DNA of 64,000 bases from Liriodendron chinense (taxonomy: Eukaryota; Streptophyta; Magnoliopsida; Magnoliales; Magnoliaceae), in NCBI GenBank assembly GCA_003013855.2, contig ML058433.1:3595966-3659965 (forward strand), in the 5' to 3' direction. The notes under the pieces are model-generated. The model was not told where the DNA came from, did no database searches, and saw nothing but the letters and a program-made list of their open reading frames with translations. The position numbers and the translations under genes are program-made. Shown here one piece after another: positions 31,018-42,217 of this stretch (position 1 is its first letter; every line of letters starts with the position of its first letter).

Positions 31018-33352
31018 TGTAATACCCCAAGTTTTCGAAAATAATTAAATTAACAAATCAGTTAATTAATAAATTATGTCGATTATTGTAAATTAATAAA
31101 TTGTAGGGAATTCATGTAGGATTCTTTACTAAATTTGCTCAACACAAGCCCTGGATCAGTGTAGAAGTGATAGGTTTATCAAAACTCACCATAAATACAA
31201 AAAAATATCATTGATTAAACTTAATTCATATAGACGACTTTAAGTATACCAGTTTCTGACGATCCGTTTCATGTAAAACTTCATATAATAGTTTAGAGAC
31301 CTAATCTAACCATACACGTCAAATTTCAGCCCTCCGATCATCCTACAAGTACCCTAATCAGAAATCGGGCCATAAGTGGGCCATCTAAACTCGGAACTGT
31401 ACCAATTTTTGTACCATACCCTAAAAACACGTGGCCTACATGATGGTCGGATCAGATTTCGCTCATACATCACCGTGGGACCCACGTGCACTGTGTGCAC
31501 GTTAGAATCGCGGTCAACGTGCGTTGACCGCGTGCCCAGCGAAGACGGAACGTCTTCTTCGTCGACGCTGCGGCAGCAGCGCCCGCTGGTGCGCTGGTCG
31601 GTCCACACCGTCCGTCAAGGTGGACCCCATCAGAAAATCCACTCCATCTAGTGTGTAGAGCTTCCTTAGGACTACTAAGGGAAGGATGTATCTTTGTAAT
31701 CCGTGATTGGAGTGGGCCGCAAAAGCTATTGAAACCTATAACTAAACGAGAAAGAATGTGCAAGATCGGGGCCGATTCTACGCATGGGCCCCTGAAACTT
31801 AAAAGGATTGGTTGCGTGGACCACACCTACGATTTTAACGGTTTACATAGTACCAAACGTTGATGTAGTGAGAGATCCGAAATCTTGATCTTTCCTTCTC
31901 CCACTCAAACTCGGCTACGCTCGTCCGGAGGTTCCGTCCGCATTACGCCACCTTCAGCGTGTCAGTGGGATATAAAAGGGCATGTAGACGTCCCTCCCCT
32001 TCCCAGAAAAACGTAGAGAGAGAGAGAGAGAGAGACGTTGGAGAGAGGAAAGAGAAAGAGAGAGAGAGGTCTTGTAAAGAGAGAGAAAGAGAGCTTTCAA
32101 GGGGGGGTTTTCGAGTGCTGTTTGCTCCTTTCATTGCTGGAGCGACCTTCCAGCAGCAGCAGGAAGAAGAAGAAGAAGAAAAAGAAGAGAAAGAAGAAGG
32201 AAAGAAAGAAAGAAAGAGTGAGTTTCTTTCTCATATCTTTTTCTACATGATAATTCTGAATATTTTGGTTATTTAGAAATTTATTTTTGGAATCTATTTT
32301 GCTTTAAGGAGAAGTTTAAACGTTGTAGCTTAGTTGTAGTTGTTTTCTTTCTAGTGAATACGATTGCATAAATTTTAAATAATTATGTGTGAATTTTCAG
32401 TTAATTTGCGTTGTACATGTGCTAATTGAGTATGGATTTCCTTTAAAGGAATTTGAAATACTAATCGGATTCATGCATAGCACGATTGTGAACTCCAGTT
32501 ATTACCGTAGGGTGAGCATCTTGTTGTGCAATAGGCCCATTGATGATTGTTTGGATGAGCACCCAAGTGTGTGCAACAGTCCCTGGTTGAGCACCCTGTG
32601 TGTGCAATATACCCTTCTGATAGTCCATCGATTGTGGACGGGTTGGTTGAGCTCCCTGGTGTGTGCAAGATACCATACTAGCGTACCCGGTGGATATCAG
32701 ATGATTTTAGCAGGTTGGGTGAGTTCCCTGGTGTGTACAAGAGACCAACTCTGTGATTGTGAAAGTGTAGGCCCGACTATAAACTGGCCCTGGATGTTCT
32801 ACTGATAACCGTACCGAGATTGTTGAAGCATACTTGCATCCCATGCATCACGTGCATGTTTAAGAGAGTTTTGGTAATGAAATAATTGTTGGAATTGTAA
32901 TGATTTGTACTTTAATGGTTAAGTAATTTTCTATGTCGAATTACATGTGCTAAACTATATGAGAATGCTCACCGGCTTTTATAGCTGACGCAGTGTTATG
33001 CGATTAACCGTAGTGACAGGTGATGATTTAGAGGACTTTGAAGAAGCGGTTCCAGATGAGGAAATACTCTAGAAGATTTTTATTTGAATTAGTTATTTGA
33101 TTTTTAGTTTGAAAGCATTGATGTAATAAGGCCCATTAGATGGCCATTAGTTTAGACAGTTTGGAACGATTTCATAGACACGTTGATTATAGTTTAATTT
33201 TCAAAGTTGGTTTATTTTTATTCCATATATTTGGTACCTTGTGAATGGGAAGGATAAAAGTTTCAGTTGTAATTATGAAGGATTCATTCATAATACCCTT
33301 GATCTCGAGATTTGGGTTATATACTCAAGTGTCGAATTTTGAGGGCGTTACA
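31018..33352 (+). repeat. 3' LTR of the Tekay-like element (2335 bp)
   Basis: Collinear with the 5' LTR at an offset of 7875 bp. Visible differences are a base near 31831 (cctacgatt versus cctacaatt), one near 32431 (gagtatgg versus gagtgtgg), one near 33105 (tttttagttt versus tttttggttt), and four extra bases of GA repeat near 32030. Confidence 0.93.
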
Positions 33353-33357
33353 CACAC

Positions 33358-34480
33358 CCCTTTCCAACCGACCCCGACACAGTGGGAGACGCGGCCTACT
33401 GGTATTTGGCCCTCATGCGCTCATAAATCCACTCGGTCTAGACATTGGAGCATCCTACTGGTACCACAGGGTTTAGGGACTTTCACCCAAGGACATCTTT
33501 GGCGCCCAAGTGCTAGAACATATTTCCGATGTCCATTCCTACCATCCACGATGTGACTGTGGTGGTCAAAACCCCGATGCCGCTGGGGTGAGAATCTGAT
33601 CATGACATGTATAATGCGAGATGCATGAGTCACACTATTAAAGCCATGCACCAAACCTGCGCATACCGCGCGATCATGTAGGGTGACCCTATCTCATACG
33701 GGTCCCCTAAGTATCTCAAGCTGTAAGGCATATGCTATGATCGACATCGTCCACAGTCAGGCATACATATGATGCGTATGTACAAATGAATGGGTATGAT
33801 ATTCATTACACTAAGCATATTATCAGTGTGACCTATCCAGCTAAGTATACTAGCATATTACTAGACATATCATGTACTGTTGGCCTTGAATGGCCCAATA
33901 TATATACAGAGAGTGGGACCCGAACTGTGGGCCCCATTGGAAATGTAAAGGTCTTCACGGCATAACCCACTTGAGACCACATCGGCCCCATACTTGGGCC
34001 TGCACATACAAAACAGGCAGACAAAAATAGTATACTGCATGGATAAAACATATAGATCATAGGTAGGCCCAAGAAAGGATGGCCTAGATCAGACACATAC
34101 ATCATGTAGGACCCATAGGGTGGGTCACCTGCTATACGAGCGTGGGGCCCACCTGGGTCATAGAAGTTATGGATAAAGCTGATATTCATGATTTCCCTTC
34201 ACCCATATCCAGGTGATCTTATGAACAGGTTGGATGTTAAATAAACATAACTGTAGGGCTTGGGAAGGTTTTAACGGTGGAATTCATATTCCACTGTTTC
34301 CCGTGGCATGGCCCACTTGACATTTGGATATGCTTAACTTTTGGGCTCAGCCACTAGAATGAGCTGGAAAAAAACTCATGGATGGAAGAGATAAAGCACG
34401 TATGTTCTAGGTGGGCCCAACTGAGTTTTGGATCAAGCTGATATTTGTGTTTTCCATTCATATAGGTCTACGTGACCTGA
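33358..34480 (-). other. solo-LTR body, no gene
   Basis: Continuation of the minus-strand solo LTR after the chromovirus insertion. Small open frames occur on both strands but none shows a domain. From about 34160 the GTGGGCC-type phrases start (ggtgatcttatgaacagg, gaaggttttaacggtgg, tggcatggcccacttga). Confidence 0.6.
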
Positions 34481-34721
34481 TAGACGGTTCAGATGGAAAA
34501 CCGTCGTAATGGTGGGCCCTGAAATGATCTGAGAAAACAGGTGGATGGCTGGATAAAACAAATACATCAAGGTGGGTCCCACGAGGTGGGCCACTGGTGG
34601 ACGGCTGAGGAGCCCAGCGTCCGTGGACGCTGGGTACTCCGAGCGTCAGAGGCCACGCCTCTCCCTCTTCTTCTTCTTCTTTATTTTATTTTATTTTATT
34701 TTCTTTTCTTGGTTTTGGTCT

Positions 34722-36060
34722 AGTGGGGCCCACATAAGGCTGATCCAATCCGTTCATCAGGTTCCCTAACTCATGGGGGACCTAACGAACCCAATATTGG
34801 GTATGTTACGGGGTCTACAAACATCAGTGTTGGCCGAGGCAGTTTCGACAGTAGACATCATATTCACCACTGTTTCTTGTGGTGCGGTCCGCTTAAGATT
34901 TGAATCTGATTCAGATTCTGGCCCTCGCCCTAAAATGATTTGGGGAATCAGATGGACGGCATGGATTGATCACGAACATCAAGGTGGGTCCCACGAATGG
35001 GGACCCCACTCACTGCCCAGCGTCCAGACGCTGGACGTTCACAGCGTCTCAGACGCTGGAACCATCCAGCGTTGGACTTCTTTGCATTTTTTTATTTTTT
35101 TAATTTTTTATTTTTTTATTTTTTTATCTTATGTTTATCTCAAGTGGAGCCCACATTAGTATTATCCCCACCGTTCATCATGTTCCCCAGCTCCTGAGGA
35201 ACGCTTGAGTCCAATATTGGACAGGTTACGGGGTCTACAAACTGCAAGATGGGCCAGAGAAAGTTCTACCATAGACGTCATCATCTCCACTGTTTCAGAT
35301 AGTATGGTCCACTTGAGATTTGGATCTGTTTCAAGTTTGGGCCCTGGCCCTAAAATGATCCGGGGAAACAGATGGACGGTGTGGATCTAACAAAATCATC
35401 AAGGTGGGTCCCACGAATGGGGACCCACTCCAATCGTCCAGCGCCCTTGACGCGCAGAGAGAGAGACCAGCGTACAACGCTGGTCATTCTTCTTCTTCCC
35501 TTTTTCCTCTTTTTTTTGTTTTCTTTTGATTATTTTAAGTGGGGCCCACATGAGTGTAATCCACTCCATTCATCAGGTCCCCCAGCTCATTGGGGACCTA
35601 ATGAGTCTAATATTGGACTGGTGAAACAATCTACAAACGTCACGGTGGGCCCAAGAAGTTCCGATAGTGGGTTCCATTATCCCTACTGTTTTCTATGGTG
35701 TGGTCCACCTGAGATCTGGGTCAGTCTCATTTTTTGTGTCCAGCAATAAAATGGGCTGGAGAAACAGACGGACGGTGTGGATCGAATACCTGCATCAAGG
35801 TGGGCCCCACGAGTGGGGACCCACGTCCAGTGCTCAAAGGGGCAGCGCTGGGCAGCAGCGCCTCTGGACGCTGGCTGTCCAGCGGCCTCCCATCCTTTTT
35901 TTTTCTTTTCTTTTTCTTCTTCTTTTTTTTTATTTGTTTTGTGGTGCCTTGATCAGTGGGGTCCACACATGTAGGATCCACTCCATTCATCAGCTGGGCC
36001 ACCTCATGGTGGGCCCAATTAGCTTTGGATCAAGATAATCCTTGTAGTATACCTCATCAA
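34722..36060. repeat. tandem array of about 410-bp units with variable cassettes
   Basis: Units start at agtggggcccacat near 34722, 35143, 35538 and 35955 (periods 421, 395 and 417). Each has a conserved part (gttcatcag, ggggacctaa, aatattgg, ctacaaac, gatggacggtgtggat, caaggtgggtcccacgaatg) and then a short variable cassette rich in the word GACGCTGG and its inverse (CCAGCGTC). The cassette ends in a T-rich tract. A partial unit precedes at about 34500. The cassettes differ in sequence and length between units while the shared part stays recognisable. Confidence 0.8.
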
Positions 36061-36907
36061 GATCTTCATGTTTCAAAGAATAGGAAAAATGAAAATAAAG
36101 CATCATGGTGGGCCACACAAGGTGGTCCATGTCGTGGCAGCGTGCGGGGCACGCTGTCTCACAACATGGCCCGCTTGTGGGCCCAAAAATGAAAGGGAAA
36201 AAGGAAGAAAGGGGAGTTTATGCCCCCCCTTAGCACTCACTCAAATTGGACGGTTGGATTGGGTCGGATAGACGATCGGACGGCTCGATGTGGTAGATCT
36301 CCTCCTCTAGTCACCTAAGTCCACAAGAACTCTCTTAACCCTCCAATCTCACTCACTAATCTCTTCCTTTTCTTACTCTCTCTTTCTCTTTCTCTCTCTT
36401 TCTCTCTCTTTCCAAAAATGGCTACGTATGGCACTTGTTTGTAGGGAGCTTGGGATATAAGTGGTATTAGAAATGGGAATGATGATGGATGGGGTAATTA
36501 TGAGATTGGATTGCTTGGGTATGGCTTAAGTTGACTTGTGAGGAGAGAGAGATGTACTTGATTGATTGATGCTTGATGGATTGATGGGATGTTGATTGAT
36601 TGATGGGATATTGATTGATTGATGGGACAACCTAGGGATTTGTGCAAGTGGGGCCCACACCATGCATGTGTAGCGTGGCACGCCTCGATCTACGCACATG
36701 AACACATCTTTCAAACTAGGTATCGAATCGGAGCGTGCCGCGCGGCGTTGGAGTCGTGGCGTCCCCGCGGTCGCCGGGGTACAAGTCTCGGGTCGTTGCA
36801 GTACCAAAATAGGGTGTCTGATTGAAACTTGCCGGTTTGGACTGTTCCAGGTATGCCGAGTTCGGAAAAGAGGTGTACGGAGGGCTAATTAAGGTACGGG
36901 TGTTACA
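36061..36907 (-). other. start (minus-strand U3 end) of the solo LTR, no gene
   Basis: Contains CT tracts (36380-36415), a gattgattgatggg microsatellite (36555-36625) and a GC-rich patch (36740-36800). The LTR terminus TGTAACACCCG is at 36907 on the minus strand. No ORF is supported. Confidence 0.6.
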
Positions 36908-37790
36908 TCCTCTGCCTCCAAACTACCGAGAAAATGAGTATTGTGCCTACCATCAAGGGCGTGGCCACACCACTGATCGATGCTTTACTTTGAAGAATGC
37001 CATACAAGATCTGATCGACGACCGAAAGATCGTCATTTCGGTCCCTGGAACTCCTGCAGCAACTCCCAACAACATTCTTCAGAATCCTCTGCCTCAACAT
37101 CAGATGGACCCCAGTTCGTCTCGAGGCCCCACCGTCAACAGCATAGAAGAAGGAGAGCGCCTCGATTGTTTCTTCTCCCCTATCCAGTCCATTCATGCCT
37201 ACACTTATGGGCCAACAAATCCTCCTCCGATCTTGCAAGGGGCAAGTCCCTTTTTTCCTTCAGTCTCCGAGCCAGTAGTATTCGAAGGAACACTTCCATA
37301 TGATGTGCCAGTTATTCAAGGGGCATCTTACGGCCCTTCATGTTAGGAACCAGTCGTCCTGGAAGGAGCACAGTCATACATCGAGTCCGTATACAAACCT
37401 GTCATCTTGCGAGGGGCCACTCCAGTTCAAGAACGATCCAATCCGCAATGGAGGGATTATACTCATCAGCAGCAAAAACCCATTATCTCGGAAGGAGCTC
37501 CTCCACTCGAGCCAGTCATATTGCAAGGGGCAAACCCTGGAGGTGTGTCAATCACACTACGGCAGCTGGGACGAACAGAAAGACCCCCTGCCATATCAAG
37601 AGGACCAGTATTCATTCCATGGGAGCCTCCTGCTCCAAGAACAGTCAAGCCAGGACCACGACCTTATGTGATCTATGAAGACAAGCCTCGATATTACTCC
37701 TTTAGCACAGGCAACAATGTAGTCCTCAAGGCAAAAGCTCCATACGAGGAAGATCTGGTACCCACACCAGCACCATTGTAAGAACCGGTG
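36908..37790 (+). pseudogene. Tat/Ogre-like gag 3' part and linker
   Basis: Resumes the gag frame after the solo LTR: LPPNYRENEYCAYHQGRGHTTDRC contains the nucleocapsid-like motif CAYHQGRGHTTDRC of this lineage (about 36930-36985). Then KNAIQDLIDDRKI and a Pro-rich stretch follow. From about 37220 to 37800 comes a degenerate run of repeated short units of the type EPVVLEGA / PVILQGA, split by a TAG after YGPSC (37344-37346) and frame changes. This linker joins the nucleocapsid to the protease. Its repeats are not a recognised domain. Confidence 0.8.
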
Positions 37791-39080
37791 GTCCTAGAAG
37801 GCAAAAGGGAGGAAAATTATAAAGAGGTCCCGTGGCACCATCTAGAATGTGCGGAAGTGGGAAACATGAATCCCAATGGGCGTTGCATCCGAAGAGATAA
37901 TCAAAACAGAAGAGATCCCAAAAGCTCTCTTTCCGGCCTCGGCAACAAAAATGAAGCCGCATACGATGTGGCGACTCAGCTCAAGTCAATCCCTGCTCAA
38001 ATCTCAGTATGGGAGCTACTCTGCACATCTCGCATACACCGAGAGATGTTTGCCAAAACCTTGAACGATGCTCACGTCTCCTCCGATACGGCACCAGAGA
38101 TGACAGCATTGATGATTGGACAACTCCTAGCTCCACGCGCCATCACCTTCACCGATAATGAGTTGCTACCGGAAGGACGCGATCATGGGCGATCCCTCAA
38201 CATAGCCTTACGATACAAAGACCGATGTGTCCCACTGGTCCTTATCGATAATGGCTCAAACTTAAACGTCTGCCCACTTAAGACCGCGGAACGTCTGGAA
38301 ATCAGTCCTTCTTCATTCTGACCCAGCACCATATGTGTCAGAGCATTCGACAACACCCGCCGATCAGTGGAAGGGGAGGTCGACATAGAGGTACAGATAG
38401 GTCCGGAAATCTCCACCATCACATTCCAAATTCTGGATATATCAGCCTCTTTTAACATGTTGCTCGGACGACCTTGGCTGCACAAGGTTGGGGTTGTGCC
38501 ATCAACCCTACATCAACGAGTGAAATACATCTGTGGAAATCAAGTGATCTCTATCCATACAGAGAAGGAGCTCATCATTCCTTCCAATGCTGCTGCCACT
38601 GAACCAGACATCCCAGTCATCGATATCCAGCACTCTGAAGAAGACATCCCGTTTCACAGTTTCATATTCGAGACTGTGAACTCTATCGCCAATCCACAAC
38701 CGGTAAGGGTGGACCGTGTCTTTTCACCTGCAGAACGTCTGAGCCTCAAATACGGAATGAAGAATCACTTCAAGTCCAGAAAGATACCGCTGATATATAA
38801 CCAACGCAAATGGGGACTCGGATACAGGTCAATCTTCATGGACAAAGGAAGGAAGAAATTTCGGTGCTCACCTATCCAGTTCGTCAAGCCAGGAGAACCT
38901 TGCAAAGATCCAGGAGGGAATCAACCAACTGCACTACACAAAGGCCTCCCGATGAGCCTAGTTTGGGCCACGTGGCCCCCCATTCGATTGGATCAGATTC
39001 TCGAACCGTCTAAGCCTCCAGAAGAAGAAGGAAATGATGAAGATGAAGAAGGAAGTCAAATACAGCAGCTTAAGGACTAG
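37791..39080 (+). pseudogene. Tat/Ogre-like aspartic protease region
   Basis: Processes the element's polyprotein. An Ogre-type lead-in (ALMIGQLLAPRAITFTDNEL, GRSLNIALRYK) is followed by the active-site motif VPLVLIDNGSNLNVCPL near 38230-38270. The frame stops at 38319 (TGA); sequence continues in a second open frame (38367-39080) with TITFQILDISASFNMLLGRP, then HKVGVVPSTLHQRVKY, the C-terminal part of this protease type. The active-site Asp-Asn-Gly (DNG in place of DTG) is usual for this lineage. The broken frame makes it nonfunctional. Confidence 0.8.
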
Positions 39081-39850
39081 GTTACTCTGACACCTGCTCC
39101 CAACCAGGGGCACAACCTGCCCGCTTCAATTCCAGCCATTCAGGGGCACAACTTGCCCATCTCAGCATCAATCAGCAAGGGGCATGACTCGCCCATATCA
39201 ACATCAACAATCATCAGCCAGGGGCAGAAGTAGCCCATCCATTGGACCAAGAAAGGGAAATGGCCAGCCCTGGATTGGTCCGATGTCCAGATTCCGAACT
39301 TGTGTCTAGCCGTAGAACCAGACGAACTGCAATGCGAGGTAAGTGATCCGGGAGGGACTGAGTACGACTCAGATCTCGAACCCGACCAGCGAGACGTCAT
39401 GGTCATTGGGCCAGACTGTGATTATTCGCCCGAATCATCAACCCCCACCTCTTCAGGGGAGGAAGTGTGGGGTCCTGAATGGTCATCCGTTCCCCTAACT
39501 TTTGAGTCAGCCAAAGAGCCATCTGAGGGCTCTGGCTTCCAAAAAAAATGCCTGTTTAAGCAGCGACCGGAACTTTGGAACAAGTTGGGCTTAATCATGG
39601 TCTGCAATGCCCACTTGTTCAAAGTCCCGTGAATTTCGAAAATCCAAAAAAATAAAAAACTTTCAAAAGCCAAAAACATCTCTAGCATTTCCATTTCAGA
39701 AAAATCTCAAAAACCAAAAAACGTTTCTTTTCCTGCATTCAATAATGTGCCAAGTTCGTCTAAAGAGTCACATGAGTTTGAAGTCGATTTTGACATCGAA
39801 TTAGACTTCGAGCTCATGGGTCTGGGCGAAGCTCGGGATGAGGAAGATGA
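39081..39850 (+). other. linker between protease and RT, possible degraded intron
   Basis: Repeated phrases (caggggcacaacttgccc, three or four times at 39105-39235), then a partly open acidic stretch (39300-39632), then an A-rich segment. Ogre-type elements are known to splice an intron in this neighbourhood. gaggtaagtg at 39336-39345 is a good-looking donor, but I cannot fix an acceptor. No domain is visible. Confidence 0.4.
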
Positions 39851-41410
39851 TGATCCGCTCTCGAACTAGAGGATCTCCTCAAAAAGTTCGAATCTAAAGC
39901 CAGTGTTGTAGCCGATGATTTCGAGATAGTAAACTTGGGGACACCTGAGATCCCTAGGGAAGTTCGCATTGGAAAATCGTTGCCACCTGAGATGAAGCAG
40001 AGAATGATAGAGTTCCTAGCTCCAAGATTTTCCAACTTCGCGTTCTCATATGAAGACATGCCGGGGCTCGATGAAGAGCTCGTCGTACACCATCTGCCAA
40101 CTAAGGCAGATATGAAGCCAGTGAAGCAGAAACTTCGAAGAATGAAGCCAGAATAGGCTCTAAAAGTCCGAGATGAAGTCATCAAGCAGTACAATGTGGG
40201 ATTCTTGGTAGTCTCCAACTACCCTGAATGGCTCCCCAACATCGTACCAGTACCAAAGAATGACGGCAAGGTTCGAATGTGCATCGACTTCCGAGATCTC
40301 AACAAAGCCAGTCCTAAAGATGACTTTCCTTTGCCACATATCGACACTCTGGTCAACAACACTGCTAGATACAAGGTCTTCTCATTCATGGACGGGTTCT
40401 CAGGTTACAATCAGATCAAGATGGTCGTCGAAGATCGCGAAAAGACGTCGTTTATCAATCCCTGGGGAACCTTCTGTTACAGGGTAATGCCGTTCGGTCT
40501 GAAGAACGCATGAGCAACATATCAGCGAACAATGACAGCACTATTCCACGACATGATGAACCAAGAGCTTGAAGTATATGTGGACGATATGATCGTCAAA
40601 TCTCGCACAATTGAAGGACACTTTGAAGATCTGAAGAAGTTATTCAACAGATTAGAAAAGTACAAGCTCCGCCTCAACCCTCAGAAATGTGTCTTCGGTG
40701 CAATGGGAGGTAAACTCCTTGGCTTTATGGTAAGTGAAGATGGCATCAGGGTCGACGAGACCAAAACCAGAGCAATCATCGAGATGCCCCCTCCTCGAAC
40801 AGAGAAAGAAATTTGTGGCTTCCTCGGCAGAATTCAATACATCAGTTGCTTCATCACACAGCTCACACTTATCTGTGAGCCCATATTCAAGCTCCTCCGA
40901 AAGAACGTTCCAAAAAAATGGAATGATGATTGCCAAGTCGCCTTCGACCGCATCAAGAAGTATCTCATGAATCCTCCAGTTTTAGTGCCACCCACTCCCG
41001 GATGACCACTATTGTTATACATCTCGGTAGCAGCAGAAGCCATTGGCTGTGTCCTCGGCCAGCACGACGAGACCGGGAAGAAGGAACAAGCAATATACTA
41101 TTTGAGCAGAAAGTTCACCGACTACGAGACCGGGTATTCCCCGATCGAGAAGACTTGCCTCGCCCTAGTCTGGGCAACTCAGCGACTCCGTCAATACATG
41201 ATTGCATTCCCTATTCTTCTACTCGCTCACATGGATCCGCTCAAGTACCTATTCGAGAAACCGGCACTCACTGGAAGGATAACTAAATGGCAGCTACTCC
41301 TGTCTTAGTTCGACATCACCTATGTCACTAAGAAGGTAATCAAGGGGTAGGCCCTCGCCGATCATCTTGCAGCCCACTCCCTCCTGGATTATCAACCGCT
41401 CAAAACGTTC
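39851..41410 (+). pseudogene. Tat/Ogre-like reverse transcriptase and RNase H
   Basis: Reverse transcriptase copying the element RNA: FSYEDMPGLDEELVVHHL, then VRMCIDFRDLNKASPKDDFPLP, then the catalytic YVDDMIVKS (40575-40601), then FLGRIQYISCFI. A gypsy-type RNase H follows (IYYLSRKFTDYETGYSPIEK); its first strand reads LLYISVAAEAIGCVLGQ, without the usual catalytic Asp. In-frame stops: TAG at 40154, TGA at 40511 (KNA-stop-ATYQR), TGA at 41003, TAG at 41306 and TAG near 41348. It is therefore inactive, though almost full length. Confidence 0.85.
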
Positions 41411-41428
41411 TTCCCTGATGAAGATCTC

Positions 41429-42217
41429 TTGCTTATTGAAGAAGAAGAAAAGAAGAAAAAAGATGAGTGGATGTTATTCTTCGACGGTGCAGCAAATTCT
41501 AAAGGAAATGGTATTGGAGCAATCCTCTACTCTCCAGATGATGTCCCTGTTCCTATCTCCAGGCGCATAGCATTCGAGTGCACCAACAACATAGCAGAGT
41601 ATGAATCATGCATCGCTGGCTTAAGGGAAGCCATAATCCTGGGCGTCAAGAAGCTACGAGTATTTGGAGACTCACAGCTTATCATCAATCAGACCAAAGG
41701 CGAATGGAAAACCAAAGACGAGAAATTGATACCATATCATGTGTATCTTGAAAATCTGATCGAAGAGTTCAAAGAAGTCACCTTCTCATACATGCCCAGA
41801 GCCAAAAACCAGTTTGCAGATGCTCTCGCCACACTTGCATCAATGCTCGAGATACCAAAAGGAGCTTTAGAATGGGAGCTCACAGTCGAAATTCAAGAAG
41901 AACCTATTTTTTGCCTGCAAATAGAAGAAGCCGAAGCTGTCCCTGACAAACCCTGGTATGCCGACATCAAGCAATATCTCGAAACCCAAGAGTATCCAGA
42001 GACAGCAACAGCAACAGATCGGCGAACCATCCAGCGTTTGGCCAGCCAGTTCACCATCAGTGGCGAAGTTCTTTACAAGCGATCCTATAATCACATCCTC
42101 CTTCGATACGTTGATGAAACAGAAGCTGCAAAGATCATGGAAGAAATACACGAAGGAATCTGTGGCCCACACATGAACGGGCACATGATGGCGAAGAAGA
42201 TTCTACGACTCGGCTAG
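41429..42217 (+). pseudogene. archaeal-type RNase H (aRNH) and start of integrase
   Basis: A second RNase H that is the hallmark of the Tat lineage. WMLFFDGAANSKGNGIGA supplies the first catalytic Asp, AEYESCIAGLREA the Glu, and RVFGDSQLIINQ the second Asp. PRAKNQFADALATLAS supplies the terminal Asp. All key residues are present in an open 262-codon stretch. The end (EIHEGICGPHMNGHMMAKKILRLG) is the beginning of the integrase zinc-binding region and stops at a TAG at 42215, where a Tyr codon is expected. Confidence 0.85.

Larger units (their letters stand above)
23143..33352 (+). mobile_element. intact Tekay-like chromovirus (10.2 kb)
   Basis: Complete Ty3/gypsy element: 5' LTR 23143-25473, PBS 25476, one gag-pol ORF 26369-30862, polypurine tract 31005-31017, 3' LTR 31018-33352, flanked by identical CACAC duplications (23138-23142 and 33353-33357). 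I find only three substitutions and a 4-bp (GA) length change between the two approximately 2.33-kb LTRs. A chromodomain-like C-terminus and LTRs of this length and start (TGTAATACCCC) suggest the Tekay/Del lineage. It appears structurally capable of transposition. Confidence 0.93.
22351..36907 (-). mobile_element. solo LTR (about 4.3 kb) with a nested chromovirus
   Basis: On the minus strand it begins TGTAACACCCGTACC at 36907 and ends TTTGGGGCGTGACA at 22351, the style of chromovirus LTRs. It is flanked by TCCTC on both sides (22346-22350 and 36908-36912). Excising it with one duplication joins the gag codons into HPLPPNYRENEYCAYHQ, as expected for this gag. It encodes no proteins of its own. 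Without the nested element (23143-33352 plus 5 bp) it is about 4340 bp. It includes a tandem array of roughly 410-bp units at 34.7-36 kb. Confidence 0.85.

Noticed and set aside
36822..36907. Open frame MKLAGLDCSRYAEFGKEVYG leading into gag as a true gag N-terminus
   Set aside because: This stretch belongs to the solo-LTR terminus; the real gag continues from 22350 once the LTR is removed.
22344..36914. The 9-bp CATCCTCTG on both sides of the gag insertion read as a Mutator-type duplication
   Set aside because: The insert has TG...CA ends and chromovirus LTR termini. The simpler reading is a 5-bp TCCTC duplication with neighbouring bases matching by chance (TG shared with the LTR end, CA likewise).
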